Below, piece after piece: positions 8,061 through 16,893 of a stretch of 64,000 bases of DNA (positions are counted from its first letter, which is position 1; each line of letters opens with the position of its first letter). Source of the DNA: an uncultured Chloroflexota bacterium (GTDB lineage: Bacteria; Chloroflexota; UBA11872). Below the pieces are notes generated by a model. It was not told the DNA's origin, ran no database searches, and was given only the letters and a program-made list of their open reading frames with translations. Position numbers and translations under genes: made by a program. Location of the stretch: contig OY282448.1 of assembly GCA_958296175.1 (NCBI GenBank), positions 496,001 through 560,000 on the forward strand. Reading direction: 5' to 3'.

Positions 8061-9115
8061 CTTCCAGCTTCTCCTGCGGCCTGGGCGTTCACGGCGGCGG
8101 GGGGCAGGCCGACGCTGGCGGCGGCGGTGAGGACGGCGTTCCAGGTGGCGTCGGGGAGGTCTACGCCGGCGGTTTGGAGGGCTTGGCGGGAGCGGCGTTC
8201 CACGTCGCCGGGGATCAGGACTTCGCTGAAGCCTTCGGCGGGGGCGCTGGAGGTGACGCGGCGGATCATGGCGTCGGTCATGGCCGCAAAGCCCGCGCCG
8301 GCGCCCAGGGCGTTGGGGTCGATGGCCAGGGCAAAGGTGCCGATGGCGTGGTGCGGCGTGGGGAGCAGGGTGTCGCCCACCAGGTTGGAGGCCAGGATTT
8401 CGGCCATCAGCATCAGGCCGTAGCCTTTGTGGCCGCCGAAGGGCAGCATCACGCCGTCGTCGTAGAGGTCGTGCGGGTTGGTGGAGGGGCGCCCCTGGTT
8501 GTCCAGAATCTGGCCGGGCGGAATCTGGGCGTTCTTGTCGCGCGCCACGCGGATTTTGCCCTCCGCGGCGGCCGTGGTGGCAAAGTCCAGAATGAGCGGG
8601 TCTTCCGACCCGCCGGGCGCGCCGAACGAGATGGGGTTGGTGCTCATGCGGCCTTCGCGGCCGCCGAACGGGGCGGTGCGCATCATGCCGGGGCCGCCGG
8701 CGATCATCAGAAAAATGGCGCCCATGGAGACGGCCAGTTCCGACCACTCGCCCAGGCGCCCGATGTGGTTGCAGCGCACGATGCCGCCGATGGCCACGCG
8801 CGACGCGCGGGACTTTTCGACCAGCCGCACGGTCAGCTCTTCGGCGGCCAGGTGCCCGAACGCGCCGCCGCCTTCCAGCAGCACGGTGGCGCCGCTCTCG
8901 GCCAGCAGCTTTGGGCGCTCCGCCGGCCGATAGGCGCCGGCTTCGATCTGGTCGAGGTATTGCGAGAGGCGGATGATTCCGTGCGAGGGATGCCCCGACA
9001 GGTTGGCGTTCACCAGCCAGCGCGCGACGCTGCCGGCAATGTCGTCGGGAGCGCCAGCGGCGCCCAGGATGCTGGCGGCGGCCCGGGTCAGCGGTTTGGG
9101 GGCGAACGTTGGCAT
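8057..9115 (-). CDS. Ldh-family (malate/L-lactate/ureidoglycolate-type) NAD(P)-dependent dehydrogenase
   Basis: A 352-residue member of the COG2055 family, which is unrelated to classical lactate dehydrogenases and oxidises 2-hydroxyacids such as malate, L-lactate or 2,3-diketogulonate. Family signatures are GHPSHGIIRLSQYL near the N-terminus, HIGRLGEW, TNPISFGAPG, DFATTAAAEGKI, and FGGHKGYGLMLMAEIL. Length is normal. The substrate is not predictable from the sequence. A second paralogue lies at 11663-12700 in the same orientation, about 45-50% alike by eye. It is probably transcribed alone from a -10-like element at 9152-9162. Confidence 0.88.
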   Translation of the reverse strand: MPTFAPKPLTRAAASILGAAGAPDDIAGSVARWLVNANLSGHPSHGIIRLSQYLDQIEAGAYRPAERPKLLAESGATVLLEGGGAFGHLAAEELTVRLVEKSRASRVAIGGIVRCNHIGRLGEWSELAVSMGAIFLMIAGGPGMMRTAPFGGREGRMSTNPISFGAPGGSEDPLILDFATTAAAEGKIRVARDKNAQIPPGQILDNQGRPSTNPHDLYDDGVMLPFGGHKGYGLMLMAEILASNLVGDTLLPTPHHAIGTFALAIDPNALGAGAGFAAMTDAMIRRVTSSAPAEGFSEVLIPGDVERRSRQALQTAGVDLPDATWNAVLTAAASVGLPPAAVNAQAAGEAGS

Positions 9116-9151
9116 GCGATCCTCGGATCCTGCGTGGCAAGGGTTCCCGAG

Positions 9152-9162
9152 CGCATGGTACG
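9152..9162 (-). promoter_or_regulatory. Putative -10 element of the Ldh-family gene
   Basis: On the minus strand this reads GCGTACCATGC, 37-47 bases before the start codon. TACCAT fits the recurrent TANNNT motif of this genome. Confidence 0.4.
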
Positions 9163-9306
9163 CAGCGCCCGGGCGCTTTGCTTTGGTCGCAACACGGCCT
9201 GCCTCGCCGACGGCCGCGCCGCCTAATCACGTGTGACGCGGTCGTCTGTCTTTTTTAGTCCTCACCTGCCAACGGGCGGGTGAATCAGCGCAGAAAGGGT
9301 TTCTTC

Positions 9307-9840
9307 ATGCGCGCTACGGATCTCTCGCCGGCTCTGCCTATCACTCAGTCGGATTTGCCTCACGTTCCCGGGTGCTACGTCCTGGTCGTCGACGCCGACG
9401 CGCTGTTGGAGCTTGGCCTCCAGGCCGCCTCTTATCCCGCCCCGATCTACGTGGGGAAAGCGGAGGACAGCATCAGCAAGCGCGTGTCAGGCACGCACTT
9501 GATCGAGAACCGCACGGGAAGCTCGACGCTGCGGCGTTCGATCGGTGCGCTCTTGCGGAACGACCTGAGCCTGAACCCGCGGCCCCGCTCACCCAAGCGC
9601 TCGGAGAAAGACATCACGAACTACAAGTTCGACTCCGCAGGCGAGAAGCGTCTGAGTGCATGGATCGCTGCGAAGGTTCGCGTCCGCGGCGTCCCGTCGC
9701 CGTCGCCCGCGTCCACTGAGGAGCAGCTGATCGACGCGCTCTGTCCACCGCTCAATCTCCTGGGTTGGGCCAATCCTGACGCTCGCATGATCAAGGGCAA
9801 GCGGCGGGAATGCGCAGACCTTGCCCGTGAGGCCGTGTAG
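9307..9840 (+). CDS. GIY-YIG nuclease family protein
   Basis: A 177-residue protein; ATG 9307 is preferred because GAAAGGG lies seven bases upstream (GTG 9280 is also in frame). The GIY-YIG core is visible as GCYVLVV (residues 22-28), PIYVGKAEDSISKRV (46-60, with the catalytic-type Arg59), and later EEQLIDALCPPLN (138-150), which supplies the metal-binding Glu and the family's Asn. Such stand-alone nucleases include Eco29kI-type restriction enzymes and uncharacterised housekeeping proteins. No methyltransferase neighbours it, so a restriction role is only one possibility. It is less G+C-rich than the genes on either side. Confidence 0.75.
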   Translation: MRATDLSPALPITQSDLPHVPGCYVLVVDADALLELGLQAASYPAPIYVGKAEDSISKRVSGTHLIENRTGSSTLRRSIGALLRNDLSLNPRPRSPKRSEKDITNYKFDSAGEKRLSAWIAAKVRVRGVPSPSPASTEEQLIDALCPPLNLLGWANPDARMIKGKRRECADLAREAV

Positions 9841-9995
9841 AGCGGCCTGCTGGGTTCGCCGCGGCCGGCGCCAGCCGTCCGCGCTGGACGCTGGACGCCG
9901 ACGAACGCTTGCCTTGCGGGCGCGCTGCCATCCGCCCTGGTCTTATGGGCCGCGGGCGTGGTTCGGACGCTCGGCGTCGGCGCGGTCCTGGGGTG

Positions 9996-10928
9996 TTAGC
10001 GAGCGTTCGCGCCGTCGTCTTTCACGATCGTCGTGGCCAGCGTGAGCATGGAGGCCAGGTCGCTGAGGTTGGCGGGCACCACGAAGGTGTTGCCTTCCTT
10101 GGCCAGCTGGCCGAATTGGGCCACGTATTGCTCGGCGATGCGCAGGCGCACGGCCTCCGGGCCGCCTTCGGCGCTGGCGGCGCGGGCGATTTCGTTCAGC
10201 CCCTGCGCCGTGGCCGCGGCCACGGCCAGGATGGCTTCGGCTTCGCCTTGGGCTTCGTTGATCTGCTTGGTGCGCGCGCCCTCGGATTCCTTGATGACGC
10301 GCTGTTTTTCGCCTTCGGCCTCGTTGATCTTGGCGTCGCGGTCGCCTTCCGAGGTCAGCACCACGGCGCGTTTCTCGCGTTCGGCGCGCATTTGCTTTTC
10401 CATGGCCGTCAGCACGTCGGAGGGCGGGCGGATGTTGCTGATCTCGTAGCGCAGCACCTTCACGCCCCAGGGTTCCGAGGCTTTGTCCAGCTCGTCCACC
10501 ACCGCGCGGTTGATGGCGCCGCGCTCCTCGAAGGTGCGGTCCAGGTCGATCTTGCCCACCTCGCTGCGCATGGTGGTTTGCGCCAACTGCCCAATGGCAA
10601 AGCCGTAGTCCATGATCCCGTACGACGCGCGGCGCGGGTCCATCACTTGCATATACAACACGCCGTCCACGCCCACCTGCACGTTGTCGCGGGTGATGCA
10701 GACTTGCTCCGAAATGTCGATGGCCTGTTCTTTCAGCGTGTGCTTGTAGGCGACGCGCTCGATGAAGGGCGCCAGAATGTGGAATCCGGCGCGCAGCGAG
10801 CGGCTGTAGCTGCCCAACCGTTCGATGACGTAGGCCGACTGCTCCGGCACGATGACGGCGGTGCGGGCGATGACGAAGATCACCAGCGCGACCAGCGCGA
10901 GGACGACGACGAGAATGGCGATTTCCAT
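9996..10928 (-). CDS. SPFH/band 7 (stomatin/paraslipin-like) membrane protein
   Basis: A 310-residue protein with one N-terminal membrane helix (IAILVVVLALVALVIFVI), then the SPFH domain (VPEQSAYVIERLGSY, RDNVQVGVDGVLYMQV) and a long Ala/Glu/Arg-rich coiled coil (about 190-265) that drives oligomer formation. Such proteins form large ring or cage assemblies at the cytoplasmic membrane and work with NfeD-type partners in membrane organisation and protein quality control. The NfeD gene lies eight bases upstream, the classic operon pairing, which supports the call strongly. Confidence 0.92.
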   Translation of the reverse strand: MEIAILVVVLALVALVIFVIARTAVIVPEQSAYVIERLGSYSRSLRAGFHILAPFIERVAYKHTLKEQAIDISEQVCITRDNVQVGVDGVLYMQVMDPRRASYGIMDYGFAIGQLAQTTMRSEVGKIDLDRTFEERGAINRAVVDELDKASEPWGVKVLRYEISNIRPPSDVLTAMEKQMRAEREKRAVVLTSEGDRDAKINEAEGEKQRVIKESEGARTKQINEAQGEAEAILAVAAATAQGLNEIARAASAEGGPEAVRLRIAEQYVAQFGQLAKEGNTFVVPANLSDLASMLTLATTIVKDDGANAR

Positions 10929-10936
10929 GTGCGGTT

Positions 10937-11371
10937 CTACTCCTCGGCGCGCAGCTCGATGGTGAGATTGTCCACGCGCACCACGCGGGCGCGCTGACCT
11001 GCCGCCAGCGCCGACGCTCCGACGTTGCGCGCCGTCCAGGTCGATCCTCGCAGGGTAGCCTGGCCCAGCGCGCCGGGTTCGATGCGTTCCGAGGCCTCGG
11101 CCAGTTCACCCACCACGGCTGAGAAGCGCGGCGCGGGGCGGCCGCGCGCCCAGCCGTAGAGCTGCCGCCGAACGCCCAGCAGCAGCACCACGGACAACGC
11201 GCCGAACAGCGCCCACTCCACGAACAGCGGCCCGGGCAGGCCCAAGCCGTCAGCCGCCCCGGTCAGCAGCGCCGCGCCGCCCAGCACGGCCAGGTAGAAC
11301 TCGCTGTCGATGGCCAGCATTTCCGCGCCCAGGAGCACGACGCCGACGATGATCCAGCCCCACCAGGGCAT
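10937..11371 (-). CDS. NfeD-family membrane protein, partner of the SPFH protein
   Basis: A 144-residue protein with hydrophobic segments at the N-terminus (WIIVGVVLLGAEMLAI) and middle (LFGALSVVLLLG), ending in an OB-fold-like beta domain (GQATLRGSTWTARN, GQRARVVRVDNLTIEL). This is the short NfeD form without the ClpP-like protease. The start at 11371 is backed by a strong ribosome-binding site, AAAGGAGG. It is the first gene of a two-gene operon with the SPFH gene and is thought to anchor or regulate it. Confidence 0.9.
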   Translation of the reverse strand: MPWWGWIIVGVVLLGAEMLAIDSEFYLAVLGGAALLTGAADGLGLPGPLFVEWALFGALSVVLLLGVRRQLYGWARGRPAPRFSAVVGELAEASERIEPGALGQATLRGSTWTARNVGASALAAGQRARVVRVDNLTIELRAEE

Positions 11372-11662
11372 GCCGCCTCCTTTGCTGGGTCAATCCTTAC
11401 GCGGCCGGACCCGCCGCGCAACCTCAGGCCGCGTCCATCCGCGCGGCGGCAGGCGCTCGACGACAGTGCGGTTCCGCAGGTTGGCGCTGCCGCGTCCACC
11501 CGCGGCGGCGGGCGCATGTGTGTACGGTGTGAGCGTACAGATAGGGTCGGGCGTCTCCCCGCGCGGCGGCGGGCGTATGTCCGGGAGTTCCGCTGGGAGG
11601 TCGTGGCGCCGCCTGCCGCTGCCGGGCGGCGGGCCGCGGCCGCGGCTCACGCCCGCCGGAGT
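11372..11662. other. Repeat-bearing intergenic region
   Basis: About 290 bases with no gene. It holds three imperfect copies of GCGGCGGCGGGCG-type elements (near 11443, 11501 and 11559), two of them followed by CATGTG/TATGTC. Open frames here are antisense-like. No obvious terminator with a T-run is seen. Confidence 0.4.
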
Positions 11663-12700
11663 TCAGCCGACCAGCGCCGCGGCCTCGGCGCGGGACACGC
11701 CCACACTCTCGGCGGCGGCGAGAAAGGCGTCCCAGGTGGGTTCGGGGAGTTCGAGCGGGCCGTCGGCCTGGGCGGCGCGGGAACGGCGCTCGAAGTCGCC
11801 GGGGACCTGCACGTCGGCAAACCCTGCGGCCGGCGCCGCCGCGCGGGTGCGGTCGAGCTGGCGCTGGATGCTGGCGCGCGCACGGTCGCCCTGGCCGAAC
11901 GCGTTGGGGTCGACGGCGAAGGCGAAGACCGACGCGCCCTCGCGCACCTGCGGGTCGGCGCTGGCCGTCACGGCGGAGAGCAGGGTGGTCATGAGCGCGA
12001 TGGCCGAGCCTTTGTGCTGGCCGAAAGTCAGGAGCTTCCCGCCGGTGTACAAGTCGTTGGGATTGGTGGAAGGCCGGCCCTGGCTGTCCAGCAGCCAGCC
12101 GTCGGGCACGGCGTTGCCGCTGTCGCGCGCAACCCGAATCTTGCCCTCGGCCGCGGCGCTGGTGGCAAAGTCCATGACGAAGGCGTCGTCCTGGAGGCCG
12201 GGCGCGCCGAACGCGACGGGGTTGGTGCCCAGCAGACCCTCGCGGGCGCCGAAGGCGGCGGTCATGGCCCCGGAGACGGACCCCAAGGACATGTAGAGCA
12301 GCACGCCCAGCTCGGCGGCCAGCTCGGCCCACTCGCCCAGACGCCCGATGTGCGTGCCGTGCACGATGCCGCCCATGGCAATCTGCGACGTGCGGCACTT
12401 GGCGGCCAGGGCGCGCGTCAGCGCCTCGGCGGCAAAATGCCCGGGGCCGCGCTGGCCGTGCAGCACCACGGTGGTGTCGGTTTCGCAGAGCACGCGCGGC
12501 CGCGCGGCGGGGTCCATCACACCCTCGCGAATCTGCCGCACGTACTCGGGCACGCGCTGCAGGCCGTGCGAGGGATGGCCCGACCGGTTGGCGCTCACCA
12601 GCCAGGCCGTGAGCTGGGCGGCCATGGCCCGCGGCATGCCGGCCGCCGTAAATACGCGCGTGGACGCGGCGGCAAGACCCTCGACAGGAAACGTCAGCAT
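11663..12700 (-). CDS. Ldh-family dehydrogenase, second paralogue
   Basis: A 345-residue COG2055 protein with GHPSHGLQRVPEYV, THIGRLGEWAEL, TNPVAFGAPG, DFATSAAAEGKI and FGQHKGSAIALM signatures in the family order. ATG 12700 (MLTFPVEGL) is preferred over an in-frame ATG 51 bases upstream because it starts at the first conserved helix. It is probably a 2-hydroxyacid dehydrogenase with a substrate different from the paralogue at 8057-9115. The glycine of the usual GGHKG motif is replaced by Gln (FGQHKG), so nucleotide or substrate preference may be shifted. Confidence 0.87.
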   Translation of the reverse strand: MLTFPVEGLAAASTRVFTAAGMPRAMAAQLTAWLVSANRSGHPSHGLQRVPEYVRQIREGVMDPAARPRVLCETDTTVVLHGQRGPGHFAAEALTRALAAKCRTSQIAMGGIVHGTHIGRLGEWAELAAELGVLLYMSLGSVSGAMTAAFGAREGLLGTNPVAFGAPGLQDDAFVMDFATSAAAEGKIRVARDSGNAVPDGWLLDSQGRPSTNPNDLYTGGKLLTFGQHKGSAIALMTTLLSAVTASADPQVREGASVFAFAVDPNAFGQGDRARASIQRQLDRTRAAAPAAGFADVQVPGDFERRSRAAQADGPLELPEPTWDAFLAAAESVGVSRAEAAALVG

Positions 12701-12728
12701 GGCGGGTTCCAGCGGGCTGCATGTGCGG

Positions 12729-12739
12729 GCATGGTAAAA
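12729..12739 (-). promoter_or_regulatory. Putative -10 element of the second Ldh-family gene
   Basis: Minus-strand TTTTACCATGC lies about 30 bases before the start codon; TACCAT repeats the motif seen at 9152-9162. Confidence 0.38.
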
Positions 12740-12876
12740 GGTCGATGCCAACGGCGGCTCGCAGGTCGGGGCGGCAAGCTGCGCTGCGGCATGGCCGCCG
12801 CGCCCGTCAGCCGCCGCCGTCCATGCTTCGATCAGTCCTCAGGATTCAGCACGCCGCAATCCCCAGTCTGCCGTCC

Positions 12877-12998
12877 CCAATCCACGATCCACGGTCCGCC
12901 GTCCCCGATCCTGCGTGCCAGGCAGCGTCGTGCTCGGTTGCGCCAACCCTCGATCACCAATCCACAATCATCAATCCACAATTCCCAATCACCAATCC
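12877..12998. repeat. AATCCACAATC-type low-complexity repeat downstream of panC
   Basis: Five to six loose copies of AATCCACRATC / CCAATC occur here, some overlapping the panC stop. The reverse complement of the same motif (GATTGTGG) is repeated upstream of panC at 13911-13936. The ATCCACA core equals seven of nine bases of a DnaA box. Confidence 0.6.
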
Positions 12999-13840
12999 AG
13001 CAGGCCGGGGCCCAGCACCTCGTTGTCGATCAGGCCGATGCCGCCGACGTCGGCGGCAATGAGGATGGCCAGGGGCGGGGCGGCGGTGGTCACAGGGTCG
13101 AGCGTCAGGGCGTGGCGGACGTCGGCGTAGGCCAGGCGGGCGGCCGATTCGGCGCGCACCGGCGCGGCGGCCAGGTCGGCCAGGGTTTGGGGCGAGCGTT
13201 CGCCGCATTCCCAGGCGCGGCGCGCGGCGGCCAGGCCCCGGGACAACGACAGTGCGGCCTGCCGCTGCGCGGCCGAGAAGCGCGCGTTGCGGCTGCTGAG
13301 GGCCAGGCCGTCGGGGTCGCGCACCGTTGGAACGACCGCCAGCTCCACCGGCAGGTTCAGGTCGGCCGTCAAGCGCGCGATCACGCGCGTCTGCTGCCAG
13401 TCTTTCTGGCCAAAGTAGGCGCGGGTCGGCCGCGTCAGGTTGAAGAGCTTGGCCACCACCACGGCCACGCCGGCGAAGTGCCCCGGGCGGCGCGCGCCTT
13501 CCAGCCCGCTGGCGATGGGGCCGAGCTCGATGCGCAGGGCGAAGTCTGCGGGGTAGATTTCGTCGTCGCGCGGCACAAAAGCCACGTCGACGCCCTGGGC
13601 TTCGAACCGCGCCAGGTCCGCGGCTTCGCCGCGCGGGTAGGCCGCGTAGTCGGCGGGGTCGTCGAACTGCGTGCGGTTCACGAAAATCGTGCCCACCACG
13701 GCCTGCTCGCGCGCGCGCGCCGCGCGCAGCAGCGCCTCGTGCCCGGCGTGCAGCGCGCCCAGCGTGGCCACCAGGCCAACCGTCCCGCGCAGGTCGTCCC
13801 GCGCCGCCCGCAGCTGGGCGATCGTGCGGGCGACGATCAT
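12989..13840 (-). CDS. panC: Pantoate--beta-alanine ligase (pantothenate synthetase)
   Basis: A 283-residue enzyme that joins pantoate and beta-alanine with ATP to make pantothenate, the precursor of coenzyme A. The HIGH-like motif TLGALHAGHEALL is at residues 25-37, the pantoate-binding VFVNRTQF equivalent is IFVNRTQFDDPADYAAYPR, and the KMSKS-like loop is ALSSRNARF. The usual Met of TMGALHEGH is Leu and the Glu is Ala, both conservative changes. ATG 13840 (MIVARTIAQL) matches the usual N-terminus. No panB or panD is adjacent. Confidence 0.95.
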   Translation of the reverse strand: MIVARTIAQLRAARDDLRGTVGLVATLGALHAGHEALLRAARAREQAVVGTIFVNRTQFDDPADYAAYPRGEAADLARFEAQGVDVAFVPRDDEIYPADFALRIELGPIASGLEGARRPGHFAGVAVVVAKLFNLTRPTRAYFGQKDWQQTRVIARLTADLNLPVELAVVPTVRDPDGLALSSRNARFSAAQRQAALSLSRGLAAARRAWECGERSPQTLADLAAAPVRAESAARLAYADVRHALTLDPVTTAAPPLAILIAADVGGIGLIDNEVLGPGLLDW

Positions 13841-13910
13841 GGCAGGCCGGCGATGGGGGATGGACGATGGGGAAGCGCCGCGGCGATCATGACGAGGGGC
13901 GAAGGGAGAA

Positions 13911-13936
13911 GATTGTGGATTGTGGATTGTGGATCG
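13911..13936. repeat. GATTGTG triple repeat upstream of panC
   Basis: GATTGTG occurs three times in tandem, the last unit ending GATCG. It is the inverse of the repeat beyond the other end of panC (12877-12998). Confidence 0.6.
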
Positions 13937-14024
13937 AAGAATGGAAAGTGGACCCTGGCGGGCGCGAGGGATGCGGCGGCGGCCGCGCCGGTAGCCATGC
14001 GGATGGTCGAATGACGAGGCGGCG

Positions 14025-15419
14025 GTGACGGACGCGACGGCAGTGACCGACGAGGCGGCGGGCGGCGAACAGGCGCCGGCGGCGGACGACGTGCGGCAGG
14101 CACTGGCGGAAGCGCTGGGGCCGGCAGCGGTTCGCGCGGGTCCCGCACGCTCGCGGCGGGGCGAGGCGGCGGCAGACGTCGACGGCGTGCGGCCCGGCGT
14201 GCTGGTTCGCGCAGACTCGGCGGACCAGGCGGCGGCCGCGCTGGCGGTGTGCAACCGGCTGGACGCCGTGGTGGTTCCGCGCGGCGGGGGCACGCATGGG
14301 CATCTGGGCATGCCGCCCGCGCCCGTGGACGTGGTGATGGACCTGCGCGGCATGGACGACGTGATTGCCTACAGCCCGGCCGACATGACGCTGGCGGCGG
14401 CGGCCGGCGCGCGGCTGGACGCCGTGCAGCAGCGGCTGGCCGCGGCCGGGCAGATGCTGGCGCTGGACCCGGCGGCGGCGCCGGGCGCCACCATTGGCGG
14501 CATCATAGCGGCCAACCGGTCGGGCCCGCGCCGCGCGGGGTCGGGCACGGCGCGGGACCTGGTCATAGGCATGGAGGTGGCCGGCGTGGACGGACGCATT
14601 GCCAAGGCCGGCGGCATGGTGGTCAAGAACGTGACGGGCTACGATCTGCCCAAGGCGCACGTCGGCGCCTTGGGCACGCTGGGCATTATCACGCGCGTGA
14701 ACCTGAAAGTGACACCGCGCCCGGCGGCCGAGCGCACGCTGGCGGTTCCGCTGCCTGACCTGGCCGCGGCGGGCGCCGCCGTTGGCCTGCTGATCGACTC
14801 GCCGCTGACGCCCAGCGGCCTGGACGTGGTGCAGCGGGAGCTGGCGGCGGGACTGACGGACGCCGGCGCCTGGCTGCTGGCAGTGCGGGCGGCGGGGACG
14901 GACGCCGGCGTGCGCGCGCAGCACGCGCTGGCGGCCGAGGCCGTGCGCGCCTGCGCGTGCGGCGGCCTGCTGACGTTGGACGGCCCTGCCCAGGCGCGCT
15001 TCTGGACGGCGGCCGACGCGCTGGCCGGCCCGCCCGCGGAACCCGCGGCGCACGCGGTGTGCCGCGTGAGCTCGCTGTCCAGCCAGACGCCATCGCTGCT
15101 GGGCAGCGCGGCGGAGATCGCCGCCGACCTGGGACTGCGCACCCGCGCCAGCGCGCGCGCGCTGCACGGCGTGGCGCGCGTGCGTGCGGACGGCGCGGCG
15201 GATGCGGGCGCGTTGGTCGACTTCGTGCGGCGGCTGCGGACGGCGGCGGCGCGGTTGGAGGCCCTGGTCGTGCTGGAGTCCGCGCCGCCGCACGTCAAGC
15301 GGGCGGCGGGCGTGTGGGGACTGGCCGACGACTCGCCCGCCGTGCAGGCCATGGACGCGCTGCGCACGGCCTTCGATCCACGGCGGATAATCAACCGCGG
15401 CCGGTTCGTGGTGGCGTGA
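14025..15419 (+). CDS. glcE: Glycolate oxidase FAD-binding subunit (GlcE-like)
   Basis: A 464-residue FAD-binding type 4 (PCMH fold) oxidoreductase. It has VVVPRGGGTHGHLG (PP-loop), the second FAD segment DPAAAPGATIGGIIAANRSGP split over residues about 150-170, and KNVTGYDLPK, the hallmark of GlcE/GlcD-type subunits. The C-terminal cap ends with DPRRIINRGRFVV, again typical of GlcE. The start is GTG 14025; GTG 14043 is also possible. It is followed by glcF, so the two form part of the glycolate (or other 2-hydroxyacid) dehydrogenase that feeds electrons to the membrane. A separate glcD is not in the window. Confidence 0.88.
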   Translation: MTDATAVTDEAAGGEQAPAADDVRQALAEALGPAAVRAGPARSRRGEAAADVDGVRPGVLVRADSADQAAAALAVCNRLDAVVVPRGGGTHGHLGMPPAPVDVVMDLRGMDDVIAYSPADMTLAAAAGARLDAVQQRLAAAGQMLALDPAAAPGATIGGIIAANRSGPRRAGSGTARDLVIGMEVAGVDGRIAKAGGMVVKNVTGYDLPKAHVGALGTLGIITRVNLKVTPRPAAERTLAVPLPDLAAAGAAVGLLIDSPLTPSGLDVVQRELAAGLTDAGAWLLAVRAAGTDAGVRAQHALAAEAVRACACGGLLTLDGPAQARFWTAADALAGPPAEPAAHAVCRVSSLSSQTPSLLGSAAEIAADLGLRTRASARALHGVARVRADGAADAGALVDFVRRLRTAAARLEALVVLESAPPHVKRAAGVWGLADDSPAVQAMDALRTAFDPRRIINRGRFVVA

Positions 15420-15435
15420 GCATGGCGGTGAAAGA

Positions 15436-15467
15436 CCCTCACCCTGCCCTCTCCCAGGGGGAGAGGG
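15436..15467. repeat. Dispersed palindromic repeat, copy 1
   Basis: Consists of CCCTCACCCTGCCCTCTCCC, then an A, then a complementary GGGGGAGAGGG arm. The inverted copy is at 58765-58797. On the plus strand it reads through as the peptide PHPALSQGER, well known from such genome-wide intergenic repeats. Confidence 0.75.
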
Positions 15468-15472
15468 ACAGG

Positions 15473-15567
15473 GGTGTGGGCTTCTCGCAGGGGGTGAGTC
15501 CCCTGCTGGACGCTGACCTCGACATCGAGACCATCGACCACGGTGTGGGCTTCTCGCAGGGGGTGAG
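15473..15567. repeat. Two 26-base direct repeats between glcE and glcF
   Basis: GGTGTGGGCTTCTCGCAGGG plus GGTGAG occurs at 15473-15498 and 15542-15567, 69 bases apart and identical. The spacer holds no gene; the second copy ends ten bases before the glcF start. Confidence 0.8.
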
Positions 15568-15576
15568 GGCGTAGGC

Positions 15577-16893
15577 ATGGCGGTGGTGGGGAGCGGACGG
15601 CGGGGGTTTTCGGCGGTGGACGCGCCCGATGCGTCCATCGTCTCCACCTGCGTGCATTGCGGGCTGTGCCTGAACGACTGTCCGACCTACCGCGTGCTGC
15701 GGGTGGAGATGGACTCGCCGCGCGGGCGCATCCAGCTGATCAAGGCCGTGCAGGACGGGCGGCTGGCGCTGGACAGCCCGGCGTTTCTGAACCACACGTT
15801 CCAGTGTCTGGACTGCCGCGGCTGCGAGACGGCCTGCCCTTCGGGGGTGAAGTACGGCGCGCTGATCGAGGCCGTGCGCGCCCAGACCGTGCAGGCGGGT
15901 CTGCTGCCCAGGCGGCGGCGCATTGCGCAGGCGGTGCTGCGCGTGGTGTTCCGGCGGCCGCGGCTGCTGCGCCTGGCGGCGCGCGGCCTGTGGTTGTACC
16001 AGCGGTTGGGGTTGCAGACCCTGGTGCGCCGTTTGGGCATCTTGCGCCTGGCCGCGCCGCCGCTGGCAGAGGTGGAAGCGCTGGCGCCGCCGATGTCGGC
16101 CCGCTTCCTGCAAGCCTCCGACCTGCGCTTCGTGCCCGCCGAGGGCGAGCGGCGCCAGCGGGCGGCCTTCGTGACCGGCTGCGTGATGAGCGTGGCCTTT
16201 GCCGAGGCGCACCGCGCCTCGCTGCGCGTGCTGGCGCGCAACGGCTGCGAGGTGCACGTGCCCGAACATCAGGGCTGCTGCGGCGCGCTGCACGTGCACG
16301 GCGGCGACCGCGCAACGGCACGCGAGCTGGCGCGCCGCAACATCGACGCCTTCGACTCCAGCGGCGGCGAGGCGGTGGTCATCAACTCGGCCGGCTGCGG
16401 GTCCATGCTGAAGGAATACGGCGAGCTGCTGGCCGACGATCCCGTCTATGCCGAGCGCGCCCACGCCTTCGCCGCGCGCGTGCGCGACCTGTCCGAATAC
16501 CTGGTGGAGATTGGGGCCGCCGCCCCCGCCGGAGCGCTGCGCGGGCGCGTGGTCTATCAGGACGCGTGCCACCTGGTGCACGCGCAGGGGGTGTCGCGCC
16601 AGCCGCGCGACCTGATCGCCGCGGTGCCGGGCGTGGAGCTGGTGGAAATGACCAACCCCACCATCTGCTGCGGCGCGGCGGGGCTGTACAGCGTGACCGA
16701 CACCGCCGTGTCGCTGGCGATTCTGGAGGAACGCCTGGACGCCATCGAAGCCACGGGCGCGGCCACGGTGGTGTCGGCCAATCCCGGCTGCCTGCTGCAC
16801 ATCCGCATGGGCGCTCGGCGGCGCGGGCTGCAGCTGGAAGTGCTGCACCTGGCCGAGTTCCTGGACCGGGCCTACGGCGCCGCCCCGGAATGA
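15577..16893 (+). CDS. glcF: Glycolate oxidase iron-sulfur subunit
   Basis: A 438-residue protein with two ferredoxin-type 4Fe-4S motifs, CVHCGLCLNDCPTY (residues ~25-38) and CLDCRGCETACPSG (~78-91), then two CCG domains of the heterodisulfide-reductase type (HQGCCGALHVHGG; NPTICCGAAGLY). It passes electrons from the flavin subunits to the quinone pool. It follows glcE with a repeat-filled gap of 157 bases and is probably cotranscribed with it. Confidence 0.93.
   Translation: MAVVGSGRRGFSAVDAPDASIVSTCVHCGLCLNDCPTYRVLRVEMDSPRGRIQLIKAVQDGRLALDSPAFLNHTFQCLDCRGCETACPSGVKYGALIEAVRAQTVQAGLLPRRRRIAQAVLRVVFRRPRLLRLAARGLWLYQRLGLQTLVRRLGILRLAAPPLAEVEALAPPMSARFLQASDLRFVPAEGERRQRAAFVTGCVMSVAFAEAHRASLRVLARNGCEVHVPEHQGCCGALHVHGGDRATARELARRNIDAFDSSGGEAVVINSAGCGSMLKEYGELLADDPVYAERAHAFAARVRDLSEYLVEIGAAAPAGALRGRVVYQDACHLVHAQGVSRQPRDLIAAVPGVELVEMTNPTICCGAAGLYSVTDTAVSLAILEERLDAIEATGAATVVSANPGCLLHIRMGARRRGLQLEVLHLAEFLDRAYGAAPE

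Noticed and set aside
7536..9230. 564-codon minus-strand frame
   Set aside because: Shifted-frame shadow of the Ldh-family gene and antisense of the variable-core paralogue; Arg/Pro-rich and motif-free.
9307..9840. GIY-YIG protein as restriction enzyme partner of a methyltransferase
   Set aside because: No methyltransferase is adjacent, so only the nuclease fold is claimed, not a restriction-modification system.
12877..13936. Replication origin suggested by DnaA-box-like repeats
   Set aside because: The units match the box at only seven of nine bases, are arranged as low-complexity tandem runs, and no dnaA, dnaN, gidA or AT-rich unwinding element is near.
11516..14014. 832-codon plus-strand frame
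   Set aside because: Antisense to the second Ldh gene and panC, which both show complete conserved motifs.
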